Of a DNA stretch of 64,000 bases, positions 28,063 to 36,932 are shown piece after piece. The position numbers were made by a program, and so were the translations under genes. Origin of the DNA: Meiothermus sp. (GTDB lineage: Bacteria; Deinococcota; Deinococci; Deinococcales; Thermaceae); contig NZ_BPIJ01000001.1 in NCBI RefSeq assembly GCF_026004055.1, forward strand, positions 558,001 to 622,000, read 5' to 3'. The stretch's first letter is position 1; every line of letters starts with the position of its first letter. The notes beneath the pieces were generated by a model. That model had not been told where the DNA came from and ran no database searches. It saw nothing but the letters and a program-made list of their open reading frames with translations.

Positions 28063-28528
28063 AGAGAGTGTGCTGCCCGGCGTAGGGCGTAAGTTTTCCG
28101 TCAGCGTGCAATCCGGCGACCGCCTGGTAATTGTGATTCACCACTCGGGCTCGAGGGAGCTCCAGTATTTCGAAAAGAGCAGCCCCGATGAGCCCACGGC
28201 AGTGCTCGATCTAACCGATGAAGAAGCCCGGGAGCTCGGGGCCATCCTGGCCGGGGTGCTCTTTACCCCCGAGGCCATCGGGGATACCCAGACCAAGCTG
28301 GCCCAAGACACCATCGAATGGGTCAAGCTGGGCCCTGGTGCCCCTTGTGTGGGCCGTTCGGTGCAGGAGGTGCAAGAGCAGGGGGCCCACATACTGGCGG
28401 TTTTGCGCGAGGGCCAGGCCCTGATTCCCAACCCACCCCCCAGCCTGACCTTAAGCGTGGGGGATACGCTGGTTCTGGCCGGGCCGCGGGGGGCTGTGGA
28501 GCGCTTACGCAAGCAGATAACCGGATAA
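28052..28528 (+). CDS. khtT: TrkA-C/RCK-type regulatory subunit of a cation/proton antiporter (KhtT-like)
   Basis: 158 aa. An N-terminal domain of ~75 residues (VEESVLPGVGRKFSV, with LQYFEK) precedes a TrkA-C (RCK-C) fold ending SVGDTLVLAGPRGAVERLR. This matches KhtT, which gates the KhtU K+/H+ antiporter and in Bacillus binds c-di-AMP. AAGGAG upstream sets the ATG at 28052, inside the end of the preceding gene. khtU follows after one base. Confidence 0.85.
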   Translation: MRVEESVLPGVGRKFSVSVQSGDRLVIVIHHSGSRELQYFEKSSPDEPTAVLDLTDEEARELGAILAGVLFTPEAIGDTQTKLAQDTIEWVKLGPGAPCVGRSVQEVQEQGAHILAVLREGQALIPNPPPSLTLSVGDTLVLAGPRGAVERLRKQITG

Positions 28529-28529
28529 C

Positions 28530-29627
28530 ATGCACGAGTCCGTTGCCGCTTTTGCTATCGCCACCTTGCTGCTGGGTTTAGGGGCTTTGCTGGTGCACCG
28601 CTGGCACTTCCCGCCCCTGGCAGCCTACCTTTTGCTAGGACTTTTGCTGGGTGGGCTATTAGACGTCGAGAGCCTCGAGCCCCTCCCCTCCTTGGGTCTG
28701 CTGTTGCTTTTATTCTCGGTAGGGCTCGAGTTCGGCCCCGACCGCTTGCAGCAAATGTCGGGCCGGGTTTTGCGGGCCGGGGGCTGGGATGCGCTGGCTC
28801 TCCCCATCGGGGCTTTGCTGGGGCTTGCGCTAGGGCTGGACTGGAAAGGCGCCTTGCTTTTGGGCGGGGTGATGTACGTCTCCTCGAGCGCGGTGATCGT
28901 CAAGCTGATTCTGGATCTGCGCCGGGCCGCCAACCCCGAGAGCGAGGTGGTGCTAGGGGTTCTGGTCTTTGAAGACCTCCTGATTACGCTGGTGCTGGTT
29001 GCAGTACAAGGGGGCACGGGTTCTAGCTATCTAGCGGTAGCGGCTTTGGTAGGGGTTTTCTGGTTGTTGTTGCGTCTGGGAGGCACCTGGCTTAGCCAAC
29101 AGACCCAACGCCTCTCCGACGAGCTGGTACTGCTGCTCGGCGCTGCATTGGTTAGCGGCACTGCGGTCATGCTGCATGCCGTGGGGGCCTCGGAAGCGGT
29201 AGCGGCCTTTATGTGCGGTGTGCTGGCAGCAGGGTTGGGCTTGCGCGAGCGCTTGGAGCACCTGTTTGGCTCGGTGCGCGATCTGGGAGTGGCGCTATTT
29301 TTCCTTACCGTAGGCGCCAAGGCGCTGGGGCTGCTAGGTGCGCTGGGCCCTGTGGCAGTAGGACTTAGCACCCTGGCTTTACTGATCAAACTACCGCTTA
29401 ACTTCAAAGGGGGCCAGGTGGCCGGGCTCTCGGTACGACGAAGCTACTTTGCGGCGGCCTATCTGGTACCTCGAGGGGAGTTCAACCTGATTCTGGGAGC
29501 CCTGGCCATGCAACAGGGCTATCCCCTGGTGGGGCAGGTTGCGGTACTTTTGGTGCTTGTTTCCATTCCGCTGGGCAGCGTGCTGATGCGTTTCGCGCCT
29601 TCCTGGTACGATAGGCGCAGAAGATGA
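28530..29627 (+). CDS. khtU: Monovalent cation/proton antiporter membrane subunit (KhtU/KefB-like, CPA2)
   Basis: 365 aa with about 11-12 helices. CPA2 features include HFPPLAAYLLLGLLLGGLL, YVSSSAVIVKLILDL and the region VFEDLLITLVL that contains the conserved ion-binding Asp. It lacks the C-terminal RCK domain of KefB, which is supplied by the separate KhtT protein encoded just upstream. The stop overlaps the rhomboid start (ATGA). Likely K+ or Na+ efflux for pH and turgor control. Confidence 0.88.
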   Translation: MHESVAAFAIATLLLGLGALLVHRWHFPPLAAYLLLGLLLGGLLDVESLEPLPSLGLLLLLFSVGLEFGPDRLQQMSGRVLRAGGWDALALPIGALLGLALGLDWKGALLLGGVMYVSSSAVIVKLILDLRRAANPESEVVLGVLVFEDLLITLVLVAVQGGTGSSYLAVAALVGVFWLLLRLGGTWLSQQTQRLSDELVLLLGAALVSGTAVMLHAVGASEAVAAFMCGVLAAGLGLRERLEHLFGSVRDLGVALFFLTVGAKALGLLGALGPVAVGLSTLALLIKLPLNFKGGQVAGLSVRRSYFAAAYLVPRGEFNLILGALAMQQGYPLVGQVAVLLVLVSIPLGSVLMRFAPSWYDRRRR

Positions 29628-30283
29628 TTCCTATACGCGACTCGCTTTTGTTCCACGGGCCGGCTCCGGTTACCAAGGCCATTATTCTTCTCTGTGGTCT
29701 GGCCTTTTATTTTCAGTTTTTAGAGGGGTTTGAGGACAGCTTTGCCCGCTATGGCTTTATTCCGACCCTCTTCTTTGAAGACCCCCTAGGGCAGGGCTAC
29801 CGGCTGCTGAGCAGCATGTTTGTGCATGGGTCGTTGGGGCACTTGCTGGGCAACCTGTGGTTTTTGTGGGTGTTTGGGCCATCTTTAGAAGCCCGCCTGG
29901 GTAGTGGGCGTTACGTGGGATTGTACCTGCTTTCAGGTATAGCAGCCGCCCTTGTCCAAGCCTTCCTCACCCCTGACCCCGCGGTGCCTATGGTGGGTGC
30001 TTCAGGGGCCATCTCGGGGGTCACCGGAGGGTATGTGCTCTTGTTCCCTAGGGCCTATGTACTGACCTGGCTCTTTCCGTTTTTCTGGGCCTGGCTACCG
30101 GCCGTGCTCTATTTGGGCTACTGGGCTGCCTTGCAGCTCTTCAACGCCCTCTTAGGCATGCCCGGGGTGGCCTGGTGGGCCCACCTGGGAGGTTTTGCGA
30201 CCGGTATGCTGCTGGCTTGGCGGATGCAGCCGCGGCGAAACTACCGGGCTGCCCCCTTTTGGGAACACTGGTACTACCCCTAA
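29624..30283 (+). CDS. Rhomboid-family intramembrane serine protease
   Basis: 219 aa, six predicted helices. The catalytic Ser lies in VGASGAISG (Ser127) and the His in AWWAHLGGFATG (His187). HGSLGHLLGNLWFLWVFG in helix 2 carries the conserved His and Asn that form the oxyanion hole. It overlaps khtU by ATGA. The substrate is unknown. A 134-bp inverted-repeat element begins at its stop codon. Confidence 0.92.
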   Translation: MIPIRDSLLFHGPAPVTKAIILLCGLAFYFQFLEGFEDSFARYGFIPTLFFEDPLGQGYRLLSSMFVHGSLGHLLGNLWFLWVFGPSLEARLGSGRYVGLYLLSGIAAALVQAFLTPDPAVPMVGASGAISGVTGGYVLLFPRAYVLTWLFPFFWAWLPAVLYLGYWAALQLFNALLGMPGVAWWAHLGGFATGMLLAWRMQPRRNYRAAPFWEHWYYP

Positions 30284-30416
30284 TACCAGATTCGGGTAGT
30301 TCGTCACCGAAGGGAGACGTTTTTTTCGCCGACCGTCAGAGAGTGGTGTGCTCTAGGATTCAAAAAGATAGCCTCTGGGTTTTTGGTTTTGAAGAGTATC
30401 TTTTTGAATCCGGTAT
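30283..30416. mobile_element. MITE-like element with internal 15-bp perfect inverted repeat
   Basis: The ends ATACCAGATTC (30283-30293) and GAATCCGGTAT (30406-30416) are inverted with one mismatch. Inside, GGATTCAAAAAGATA (30357-30371) and TATCTTTTTGAATCC (30397-30411) pair perfectly around a 25-nt loop. Part of the left end recurs at 63844-63875. Its origin as a mobile element is inferred. Confidence 0.5.
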
Positions 30417-30429
30417 AACAAGGAGGCTT

Positions 30430-31269
30430 ATGGAAATCTTTTTTCAGTTGTTTTGGTTGTTTTTTATCCTCTCGAGCCTGAGCCCTTACTTCAACCAGCA
30501 GATGCTGCTGGCGGCCCGTGCGCGCCGGATTACCGACCTCGAGCGCAAACGCAAAAGCCGGGTAATCACCCTCATCCACCGACAGGAGGGGTTTTCTTTT
30601 CTGGGTATTCCCTTTGCCCGCTACATCGACATCGACGATTCGGAACAGGTTTTGCGGGCTATTCGCATGACCGATCAGAGTGTACCAATAGACCTTATCC
30701 TGCATACCCCGGGCGGGCTGGTGCTGGCCGCCGAGCAGATTGCCGAGGCCCTTTTGAAGCATCCGGCCAGGGTCACGGTGTTTGTGCCGCATTACGCCAT
30801 GTCCGGCGGCACCTTGATTGCACTGGCTGCCGACGAGATCGTGATGGATCCCAACGCGGTGCTGGGGCCGGTAGACCCCCAGCTAGGACAGTACCCTGCG
30901 GCCTCTATTTTGCGGGTGCTGGAGCAGAAGCCCATAGCCGAGATCGACGACCAAACCCTCATAATGGCCGATGTGGCCCAAAAAGCCTTGAGCCAGGTCA
31001 AGCGCACCGTAAGCGGCTTGTTGGCCAAACACTTCGACGAGCAAAAACGCGAGGAACTAGCCCAACTCCTATCCCAGGGCACCTGGACGCACGACTACCC
31101 CATCAGCGTGGAGGAGGCCCGCAGCATGGGTCTTCGGGTGAGCACCGAGATGCCCCTCGAGGTCTACGAGCTTATGGGCATGTACCCCCAGCCACGGGGA
31201 GGCAAACCCAGCGTCCAGTACGTACCGTTGCCCTACGGGCGGGAGGTGCCGGGCGCAGGGCGACGCTAA
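30430..31269 (+). CDS. SDH-type (ClpP/SppA-fold) membrane serine proteinase
   Basis: 279 aa. One N-terminal helix (residues 1-20) anchors a ClpP/crotonase-fold domain: LILHTPGGLVLAAEQIA, then VFVPHYAMSGGTLIALAAD with the nucleophile Ser125, then DPNAVLGPVDPQLG. This is the serine dehydrogenase proteinase family (formerly DUF114). Such proteins are thought to cleave membrane or secreted proteins. AGGAGG 3 nt before the ATG fixes the start. It is convergent with smc and overlaps its stop by 4 bp. Confidence 0.88.
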   Translation: MEIFFQLFWLFFILSSLSPYFNQQMLLAARARRITDLERKRKSRVITLIHRQEGFSFLGIPFARYIDIDDSEQVLRAIRMTDQSVPIDLILHTPGGLVLAAEQIAEALLKHPARVTVFVPHYAMSGGTLIALAADEIVMDPNAVLGPVDPQLGQYPAASILRVLEQKPIAEIDDQTLIMADVAQKALSQVKRTVSGLLAKHFDEQKREELAQLLSQGTWTHDYPISVEEARSMGLRVSTEMPLEVYELMGMYPQPRGGKPSVQYVPLPYGREVPGAGRR

Positions 31270-34200
31270 GCCGGGACTTCGGCCTGCTTGATGCTGTAGA
31301 CCCGGCTCAAGCCCCGCTCGGTGGTGACGCCGTACAGCGCGTCGCAGGCTTCCATGGTGCGCTTTTGGTGGGTGACCAGGATAAACTGGGTTTGGCCCTT
31401 GAAATGCCGCAAAAAGCGGCAGAAGCGCTGGATGTTGGCTTCGTCCAGCGGGGCATCTACCTCGTCCAACACAGCAATGGGCAGGCCGCCGCTGCCCTCC
31501 CCCACTTCCGAGAGGGCAAACAAAAAGGCCAGGGCACCCATGGTACGCTCGCCCATGGAGAGCAGGTTCAGGTTCACCGTGCGCTTGCCGGCGGGCCTGA
31601 GCACGAGCTCGAGGCCATGGTTCGAGCGGGCTAGCTCTACCTCGGCATCTAGCAAAGCGCTGGCGTAGTGGGCAAATTTTTCCTTGAATATATCGTATAC
31701 CTGGTGCATGCGCTCGCGGTACTCGGACTGTACCAGCTGGAGTTCGGCCTCGAGTTTCCGCACCACCGCTTCGGCCTCTTGTAAGGCCACCTCGAGCTTC
31801 TGGATGTCCTCGGCCAGCAGGGCATACTCTTGTTCGGCCAGGTGGTTGATGGGGCCCAGGGCTTCCAGGGCTGCCTCGGTTTCCGAAAGGGCCCGGGCCA
31901 GGCTGCGGGAGGAACCCTCCTCCACCGGCCCCGGGGGTAGCTCGGCCAGCTCCTGCTGGAGGGTCTCGATGGTGGCCTCGCGGCGGGCCTGGATTAGGTG
32001 TAGGGCCTCGAGGTCGGACAAGAGCGCATTGGTGCGCCCGATCAGCCGGGTTTCTTCCTCTGACAAGGCCCGGGTACGGCCCCGGGCCGTTTGTAAGGCC
32101 CCTTCCAGGTGACGCAGGTTCAGGCTCTGCCGGGCTTGCTCGAGTTCAGCTTTGCGGGCCTGGAGCGCGGTCAATTTGTGCTCCAGTTCGCCTTGCTCGG
32201 TGCGTAAGCGATGCAGACGGATCTCGAGCGCCTCTATTTCCTGCTGGGCCTGCTTGTAGCGCTCCAGGTCTTCGCGGTAGCGCCGCCACTGGGCCGCTGC
32301 CTCGCGTGCCTGCGCTACCTGGGCGTTCAGGGTCTCGCGCTCGTTGCGCAGGGTTTGCAGGCCTTCGGGTTGGGGAGGGGCTACCGGCGCCGGGGCTTGC
32401 GGTGCAGGGCTTTGCGAAAGGCGGGATAGGCTAGCCTGCACCGCTTTGAGTTCGGAGCCAAGCTCGGTCTGGCGGCGCAAGAGGTCAGGAACCTCCAGCC
32501 CTGCCAACTCGACCCGGAGCTGTTCGGTCTGGGCGGCCAAGGCCTGGGCTTCGGCTTCCAGCCGGGCTGCTTCGGCCTGGGTCTCCTGGTAGCGGCGACG
32601 CAAGGCCAGCATCTGCCCTCCTTTTTGCAGCCGCCCCCCAGTGATGGCTCCACTGGTTTCCAATAGCTCGCCTTCCAGGGTCACCAAGCGGGGAGGGTTG
32701 GGGTGCTTACGCACCAGGTTCAGGGCGGCCTCGAGGGTCTCTACCACCAGGGTCTGTCCCAGCAGGGTGGGTAGGGCCTCGGGACAGGCCGGTAGTTGCA
32801 CCAGTTGGCGCGCGACCCCTACCACGCCCGGTTCCCTGCTCCAGTCACGTTCCCCTTCTCGAACGGTTCGCAATAGGGTGCGCGGCAGAAAAGTAGCCCG
32901 CCCCCCCTGCTGCTTGAGGTATTGGACGGCGGCCTGGGCAGCCTGCTCGTGCTCGGTCAGCACCCACTGCATCCGCCCACCCATCGCCACTTCAATGGCC
33001 AGCTCGAGACCGGTTGGCACCTGTAACAAGTCCGCTACCACCCCGATCAGGCCCGGAATACCCGCCTCACGGGCCCGCTTGGGGCCTTCGGCCAGGTCGG
33101 AGCCGGAACGCAGCATAGCCTCCAGACGGCGGGCCTCGGAAAGGGCGGCGCGGGCTTCGCTGTGAATCTGGCCTTCTTGCTTGACCAGCGCATTCAGGCG
33201 GGCCCGCAGCTCGCTTTCGCGGGCCTGAGCCGCCGTCAGCTGCTGCTGTAGATGGGCTAGCTCCCCCTCGAGCCTGGCTTGCTCGGCCTCTAGGGCCGCT
33301 TGTTGGGCCCGCATCTGCTCGTAGGCCAGTTTCTGGGCCTCGTAAGTAGCCTGGGCTTGCAGATAGCGCTCGAAGGCTTGCTGCTGGGCCTTGAGCTGGT
33401 GTTCCTCGGTCTGAATCTGGGCTTGTAGTGCCTGCAAGCGTTGCTGGTAGCCCTGGACGACCTCGGGGTTGGGTTCGGGCTCGCTGGGCAGCACCGGCTC
33501 GGGCAGCGCGCGCAGCCGGGTCAGGCGGGCCTCGCTTTCGCCCAAGTCTTGGCCTAGACGGCGCAAGAGCCCCTCGAGCGAGGCCCGCTCCTGCTCCACT
33601 AGCCTCACCTCACCGCTCAGGGCCTCGGCCTGCCGAAGGGCTTCGCTATGGGCATTCTGGGCCGCTTCCAGGGCTTCCAGGGCCTGGCTTTTCTCGATCT
33701 CCAGTTCATGCAAACGCCGGCTGGCCTCGCTGCGCTCCTGTTCCAGAGCCTGGGCCTTATGCCGGGCAGTTTTGACTTCCTGATCGGCTTCGCGAATGCG
33801 GGCTGCCAGTACGCTACGGCGCAGCACCAGGCTACGGGCGGCCAGGGTAGCCGCCTTGCGGGCGGTCTCGGCCTGCTGGGCTTTCTCCAGCACCGAGGCT
33901 TTGCGCTCAGAAAGTTCCTGGGTGCGGGCTTGCAGCTCGAGGGTGGCGCTCTCGAGGCGTTCGTGTGCGGTCTTGCTGGCCTGGGTGACGGCCCGCAGAC
34001 CGGCTGCTTCCTCCAGGTACGAAAGCAGCACCTCGGGCCCGGCCTGCAATATCTGCCCTACCTCGCCCTGCCCCACAATGGCATAGCCGGTACGGGAAAG
34101 CCCGGTACCCATCAGGGCTTGCTCGACCTGCCGCAGGGTGCTGCGTGCACCGTTGAGCCGTACTTCGCTATTGCCGTCGCGCTCGAGGCGACGGCTCAGG

Positions 34201-34472
34201 CTCACCCGCTTTCCATTGCCCCCCAGCTCTAGCCCTACCTCGGCAAACCCCAGGGGGGCTTTGCCCTCCGAGCCATGAAACAAGAGCGAGAGGGCCTCCT
34301 CCCCCCGCAGCTCCCGCGCCCGGGCCCCTACCACCCAGCGCAGGGCCTCTACCAGGTTGCTCTTGCCGGAGCCGTTGGGGCCCACAATGCCGTAGATGCC
34401 CGGGCCAAACTCGAGGCTGGTGCGTTCGCCAAACGATTTAAAACCTTGTAGGATCAGTCGTTCGATATTCAT
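31266..34472 (-). CDS. smc: Chromosome segregation ATPase SMC
   Basis: 1068 aa, somewhat shorter than the ~1180 of Bacillus. Walker A GPNGSGKSNLVEALRW (31-46) is followed by a long coiled coil (~170-480), a hinge (~480-610, IPGLIGVVADLL), a second coiled coil and the C-terminal head with LPIAVLDEVDAPLDEAN (Walker B/D-loop). The ABC signature reads LSMGERTMGALAF rather than the usual LSGGEK; the Ser and second Gly are kept. The protein condenses and aligns chromosomes with ScpA/B, which are not encoded here. Confidence 0.95.
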   Translation of the reverse strand: MNIERLILQGFKSFGERTSLEFGPGIYGIVGPNGSGKSNLVEALRWVVGARARELRGEEALSLLFHGSEGKAPLGFAEVGLELGGNGKRVSLSRRLERDGNSEVRLNGARSTLRQVEQALMGTGLSRTGYAIVGQGEVGQILQAGPEVLLSYLEEAAGLRAVTQASKTAHERLESATLELQARTQELSERKASVLEKAQQAETARKAATLAARSLVLRRSVLAARIREADQEVKTARHKAQALEQERSEASRRLHELEIEKSQALEALEAAQNAHSEALRQAEALSGEVRLVEQERASLEGLLRRLGQDLGESEARLTRLRALPEPVLPSEPEPNPEVVQGYQQRLQALQAQIQTEEHQLKAQQQAFERYLQAQATYEAQKLAYEQMRAQQAALEAEQARLEGELAHLQQQLTAAQARESELRARLNALVKQEGQIHSEARAALSEARRLEAMLRSGSDLAEGPKRAREAGIPGLIGVVADLLQVPTGLELAIEVAMGGRMQWVLTEHEQAAQAAVQYLKQQGGRATFLPRTLLRTVREGERDWSREPGVVGVARQLVQLPACPEALPTLLGQTLVVETLEAALNLVRKHPNPPRLVTLEGELLETSGAITGGRLQKGGQMLALRRRYQETQAEAARLEAEAQALAAQTEQLRVELAGLEVPDLLRRQTELGSELKAVQASLSRLSQSPAPQAPAPVAPPQPEGLQTLRNERETLNAQVAQAREAAAQWRRYREDLERYKQAQQEIEALEIRLHRLRTEQGELEHKLTALQARKAELEQARQSLNLRHLEGALQTARGRTRALSEEETRLIGRTNALLSDLEALHLIQARREATIETLQQELAELPPGPVEEGSSRSLARALSETEAALEALGPINHLAEQEYALLAEDIQKLEVALQEAEAVVRKLEAELQLVQSEYRERMHQVYDIFKEKFAHYASALLDAEVELARSNHGLELVLRPAGKRTVNLNLLSMGERTMGALAFLFALSEVGEGSGGLPIAVLDEVDAPLDEANIQRFCRFLRHFKGQTQFILVTHQKRTMEACDALYGVTTERGLSRVYSIKQAEVPA

Positions 34473-34544
34473 AGGGGTACGGTTGCCTGAACATGTCGCC
34501 GGTCAAAATCTGTTGAAATTCAGGCAGTTGCCACAGACTATCTA

Positions 34545-35090
34545 CTATCGACCATCCATCGTCGCCGGTCGCCTAAACGGATCCAGCAGCGATAGGTGCC
34601 CCAGGCTTAGGGCCTCCTGGCCCTCCAGCAAAAACTTGACCTGCTGCACCTCCTTGAACTCCAGCAGGGTATTGGCGAGGCCGTAAATCAAGGCCATCTC
34701 CCCTGCCGTGCCGTAGCCCAGTCGTCCATAGGCTGCCGGTAAGTCTACCAAAGCGGTATTGTCGCGCAAGAAAACCGTGGGAGCTGGGGTACCCGCCGGC
34801 ACCAGGGGCGCCGCCCCTGGAATCTGGGGCCCCCGCACCAGCTCCTCCAGCACCCGCCCCAGGACATACTCACCCTCGGCAATCTGAACCGTGCGTTCTT
34901 CTACCACCAGACCGTCCTGGGTGTCCTTGGCAAAGTGCAGCCTGAGGACGCGGGGCCCCTGGTTTTCCAGGTCGGAAGGCAGATTGAGCGACCTCGAGCC
35001 GGTATCCCCCCGTAGCGCCCACAAAGCCCAGACCCCTAGCAGAAGTACTGCCAGCCCCAGCAGGTTGGTAAAGCTCAGCATCCGTCTCAT
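34545..35090 (-). CDS. GerMN-domain protein, membrane-anchored
   Basis: 181 aa. An N-terminal membrane anchor (residues ~8-26) precedes a GerMN domain with VQIAEGEYVLGRVLEELVRG and MALIYGLANTLLEF. GerMN proteins bind cell-wall material and accompany amidases and sporulation-type envelope proteins. The start overlaps the amidase stop as ATGA, so the two are made together and probably act together on peptidoglycan. Confidence 0.85.
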   Translation of the reverse strand: MRRMLSFTNLLGLAVLLLGVWALWALRGDTGSRSLNLPSDLENQGPRVLRLHFAKDTQDGLVVEERTVQIAEGEYVLGRVLEELVRGPQIPGAAPLVPAGTPAPTVFLRDNTALVDLPAAYGRLGYGTAGEMALIYGLANTLLEFKEVQQVKFLLEGQEALSLGHLSLLDPFRRPATMDGR

Positions 35091-36328
35091 GGCCTAGTCC
35101 CTTCGCTCAGACCCAGATAGGAAAAAATGGCCTTTGCCAATACCTCGGCCACCCGATCGCGTCCCTGGGGGGTGCGAAGCTGCTCGAAGCCCGCTTCTAC
35201 CAAAATGGCTGCCCCGCCGGCCATCGAGAGCACGTACATGGCGTCCTGGCTGGTGGTGGCCACAATCCCGGCAGCGGCAAAGCCCTCCGACACCTTTTGG
35301 GCAAACCGTGCCGCCGAGCCGGGCGCGGCCACATAGCGCTCGAGCACCGCCCGCTGGCTGGCGGGGGTACGAGCCCAGAGTTCACGGCCTTTTTCCAACA
35401 AGCGCAAGGTCTGAATCTCGGGGTGGCTAAAGACCGTGACCCGGCTGCCCGGTGCAGCGTGCAGACTAATAAACACCTGGGCCGAGGTGGCATACTGGGC
35501 CCTGCCCAGAAGCGGCACGGCCCGGTCGGCGTTGCGGGTCAGGACAACCTCGAGCCTACCCTGGAGCAACTTCTGCAAGCGCTGGCCCACGCTCAATACC
35601 AGGTCTTTTTCCCGCAGGCCGCCCACCACCACCCCGGTATCGGCGCCCCCATGACCGGCATCCAAAACCACCCGCGGCAGCCGGCTGCGCCCCCCCCGCT
35701 CTACAACGACCTGCTGGGGCAAAAACAACAGGCGCGGAGGGTCGCCGCCTTGGGGCAGGTAGATTTCGCTGCCCCAGGCTTCCTGGCTAAAGCTGATGGC
35801 CGAGTTGGGTGGCGTATCTGGCACCTCGCGCACCCCGATCAGGGCCAGGCGGGGGGGGTTGTTGGCCAGCAGCCGTACCTGCACGTCGCGGTCGAAGCGC
35901 AGTACGTAGCGTTCGCTCGAGCCCGCCATGGCCCGCTCTACTTCCAGTAGTCGGGCCGGACGCAGGGCCAGCACCGGCGCGCCGTAGTCGTTGCGGTAGT
36001 ACAGGTCGAGGTTTCGGGCCAGCTCGCGTACCGGTACCCAGAGGCTGTCTTGGTAGCGGTAGGCATTCAAGAAACGAACCGCATCGGCGCCCTGGCTGCT
36101 AATGCTAAAAGCCGCCACCCGGCTACCCAAGCTCAAATACAGCTTGCCGGAGGCCTCGAGGTAGCCCAATCCTAGAGCTTCGGCGATGAACTTGGCCGGC
36201 CCAAAGGCCACCGTGCCCCCGCCGGGATAAATGGCCTGGCTTTCTTGAAAGCCCACCAGCAAGCGGTTCTCGTACTGGGCCCAACCAAGGCCAAGCAATG
36301 CCAAAAAAACCGTCAATATGCGCCGCAT
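35087..36328 (-). CDS. N-acetylmuramoyl-L-alanine amidase (Amidase_3)
   Basis: 413 aa. A signal peptide (MRRILTVFLALLGLGWA) is followed by an N-terminal ~170-residue region resembling a copper-amine-oxidase-like/AMIN wall-binding domain, then Amidase_3 with Zn ligands His in VVLDAGHGGADTG, Glu in LREKDLVLSVG and His in VFISLHAAPG, and the catalytic Glu in ILVEAGFEQ. It cleaves the glycan-peptide amide bond during cell separation. First gene of an operon with the GerMN protein. Confidence 0.92.
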   Translation of the reverse strand: MRRILTVFLALLGLGWAQYENRLLVGFQESQAIYPGGGTVAFGPAKFIAEALGLGYLEASGKLYLSLGSRVAAFSISSQGADAVRFLNAYRYQDSLWVPVRELARNLDLYYRNDYGAPVLALRPARLLEVERAMAGSSERYVLRFDRDVQVRLLANNPPRLALIGVREVPDTPPNSAISFSQEAWGSEIYLPQGGDPPRLLFLPQQVVVERGGRSRLPRVVLDAGHGGADTGVVVGGLREKDLVLSVGQRLQKLLQGRLEVVLTRNADRAVPLLGRAQYATSAQVFISLHAAPGSRVTVFSHPEIQTLRLLEKGRELWARTPASQRAVLERYVAAPGSAARFAQKVSEGFAAAGIVATTSQDAMYVLSMAGGAAILVEAGFEQLRTPQGRDRVAEVLAKAIFSYLGLSEGTRP

Positions 36329-36407
36329 CCCAAGTCCAATCGCTACTGTTTTACCGGGCCCAGATTAGAAGCGCAAGCCCACCTTGTTCGTTCGGTTCCA
36401 CAAAAAC

Positions 36408-36839
36408 CTACCAGTTTTGCAGTTCGCGCCGAATGGCCTGTTTCTTATCGTCGGCTTTCTTTTGATAGTCACGCTTACCACGAGCCAGAGCCAGCAACAG
36501 CTTGGCCTTGCCCCGTTCGTTGAAATAAATTTTCAGCGGCACCAGGGTGAGGCCCTTCTGCTCTACCCGCGCTTTAAGTTTATTTAGCTCGTGGCGGTGA
36601 AGCAAAAGCTTGCGTAGCCGGCGGGGATCGTGGTTGGTGTAGCCGCCTTTTTCGTAGGGAGCGATGTAGAGGTTTTCCAAATACAATTCGCCATTTTCAA
36701 ACCGGGCAAAGCTGCCGGTAAAGTCTACCTGGGCCGCTCGGATAGACTTAACCTCGGTACCTTTGAGTACCAAGCCAGCCTCGAAAGTCTCCAGGATTTC
36801 GTAGTCGTGGCGGGCTTTACGGTTCTCGAGTCCGGCCAT
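36408..36839 (-). CDS. smpB: SsrA-binding protein SmpB
   Basis: 143 aa. The sequence follows SmpB throughout: LENRKARHDYEILETF, GTEVKSIRAAQVDFTGSF, LYIAPYEKGGY, RKLLLHRHEL and GLTLVPLKIYFN, with a basic C-terminal tail. It brings tmRNA to stalled ribosomes. The start MAGLENRK matches my recollection of the Thermus homologue; an ATG four codons upstream (36851) is possible. TAGAAT lies 10 nt before 36839. No tmRNA gene was found nearby. Palindrome site C lies upstream. Confidence 0.93.
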   Translation of the reverse strand: MAGLENRKARHDYEILETFEAGLVLKGTEVKSIRAAQVDFTGSFARFENGELYLENLYIAPYEKGGYTNHDPRRLRKLLLHRHELNKLKARVEQKGLTLVPLKIYFNERGKAKLLLALARGKRDYQKKADDKKQAIRRELQNW

Positions 36840-36904
36840 AGGGTTTCCCATTCTACTGCAGCGCTTATTCAGAACGGATTGGCAGATGGCCAACTAGTGA
36901 TTTT

Positions 36905-36929
36905 TATCACGATAAAACAGTTCGTGAAA
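36905..36929. promoter_or_regulatory. TTTCAC palindrome, site C
   Basis: TATCACGA-N9-TCGTGAAA between pdxT and smpB, 65 bp upstream of the smpB start. The spacer is one base shorter than in the other three sites. On the minus strand it shares TGTTTTATCGTGA with the plus strand of site B. Confidence 0.45.
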
Positions 36930-36932
36930 AAG

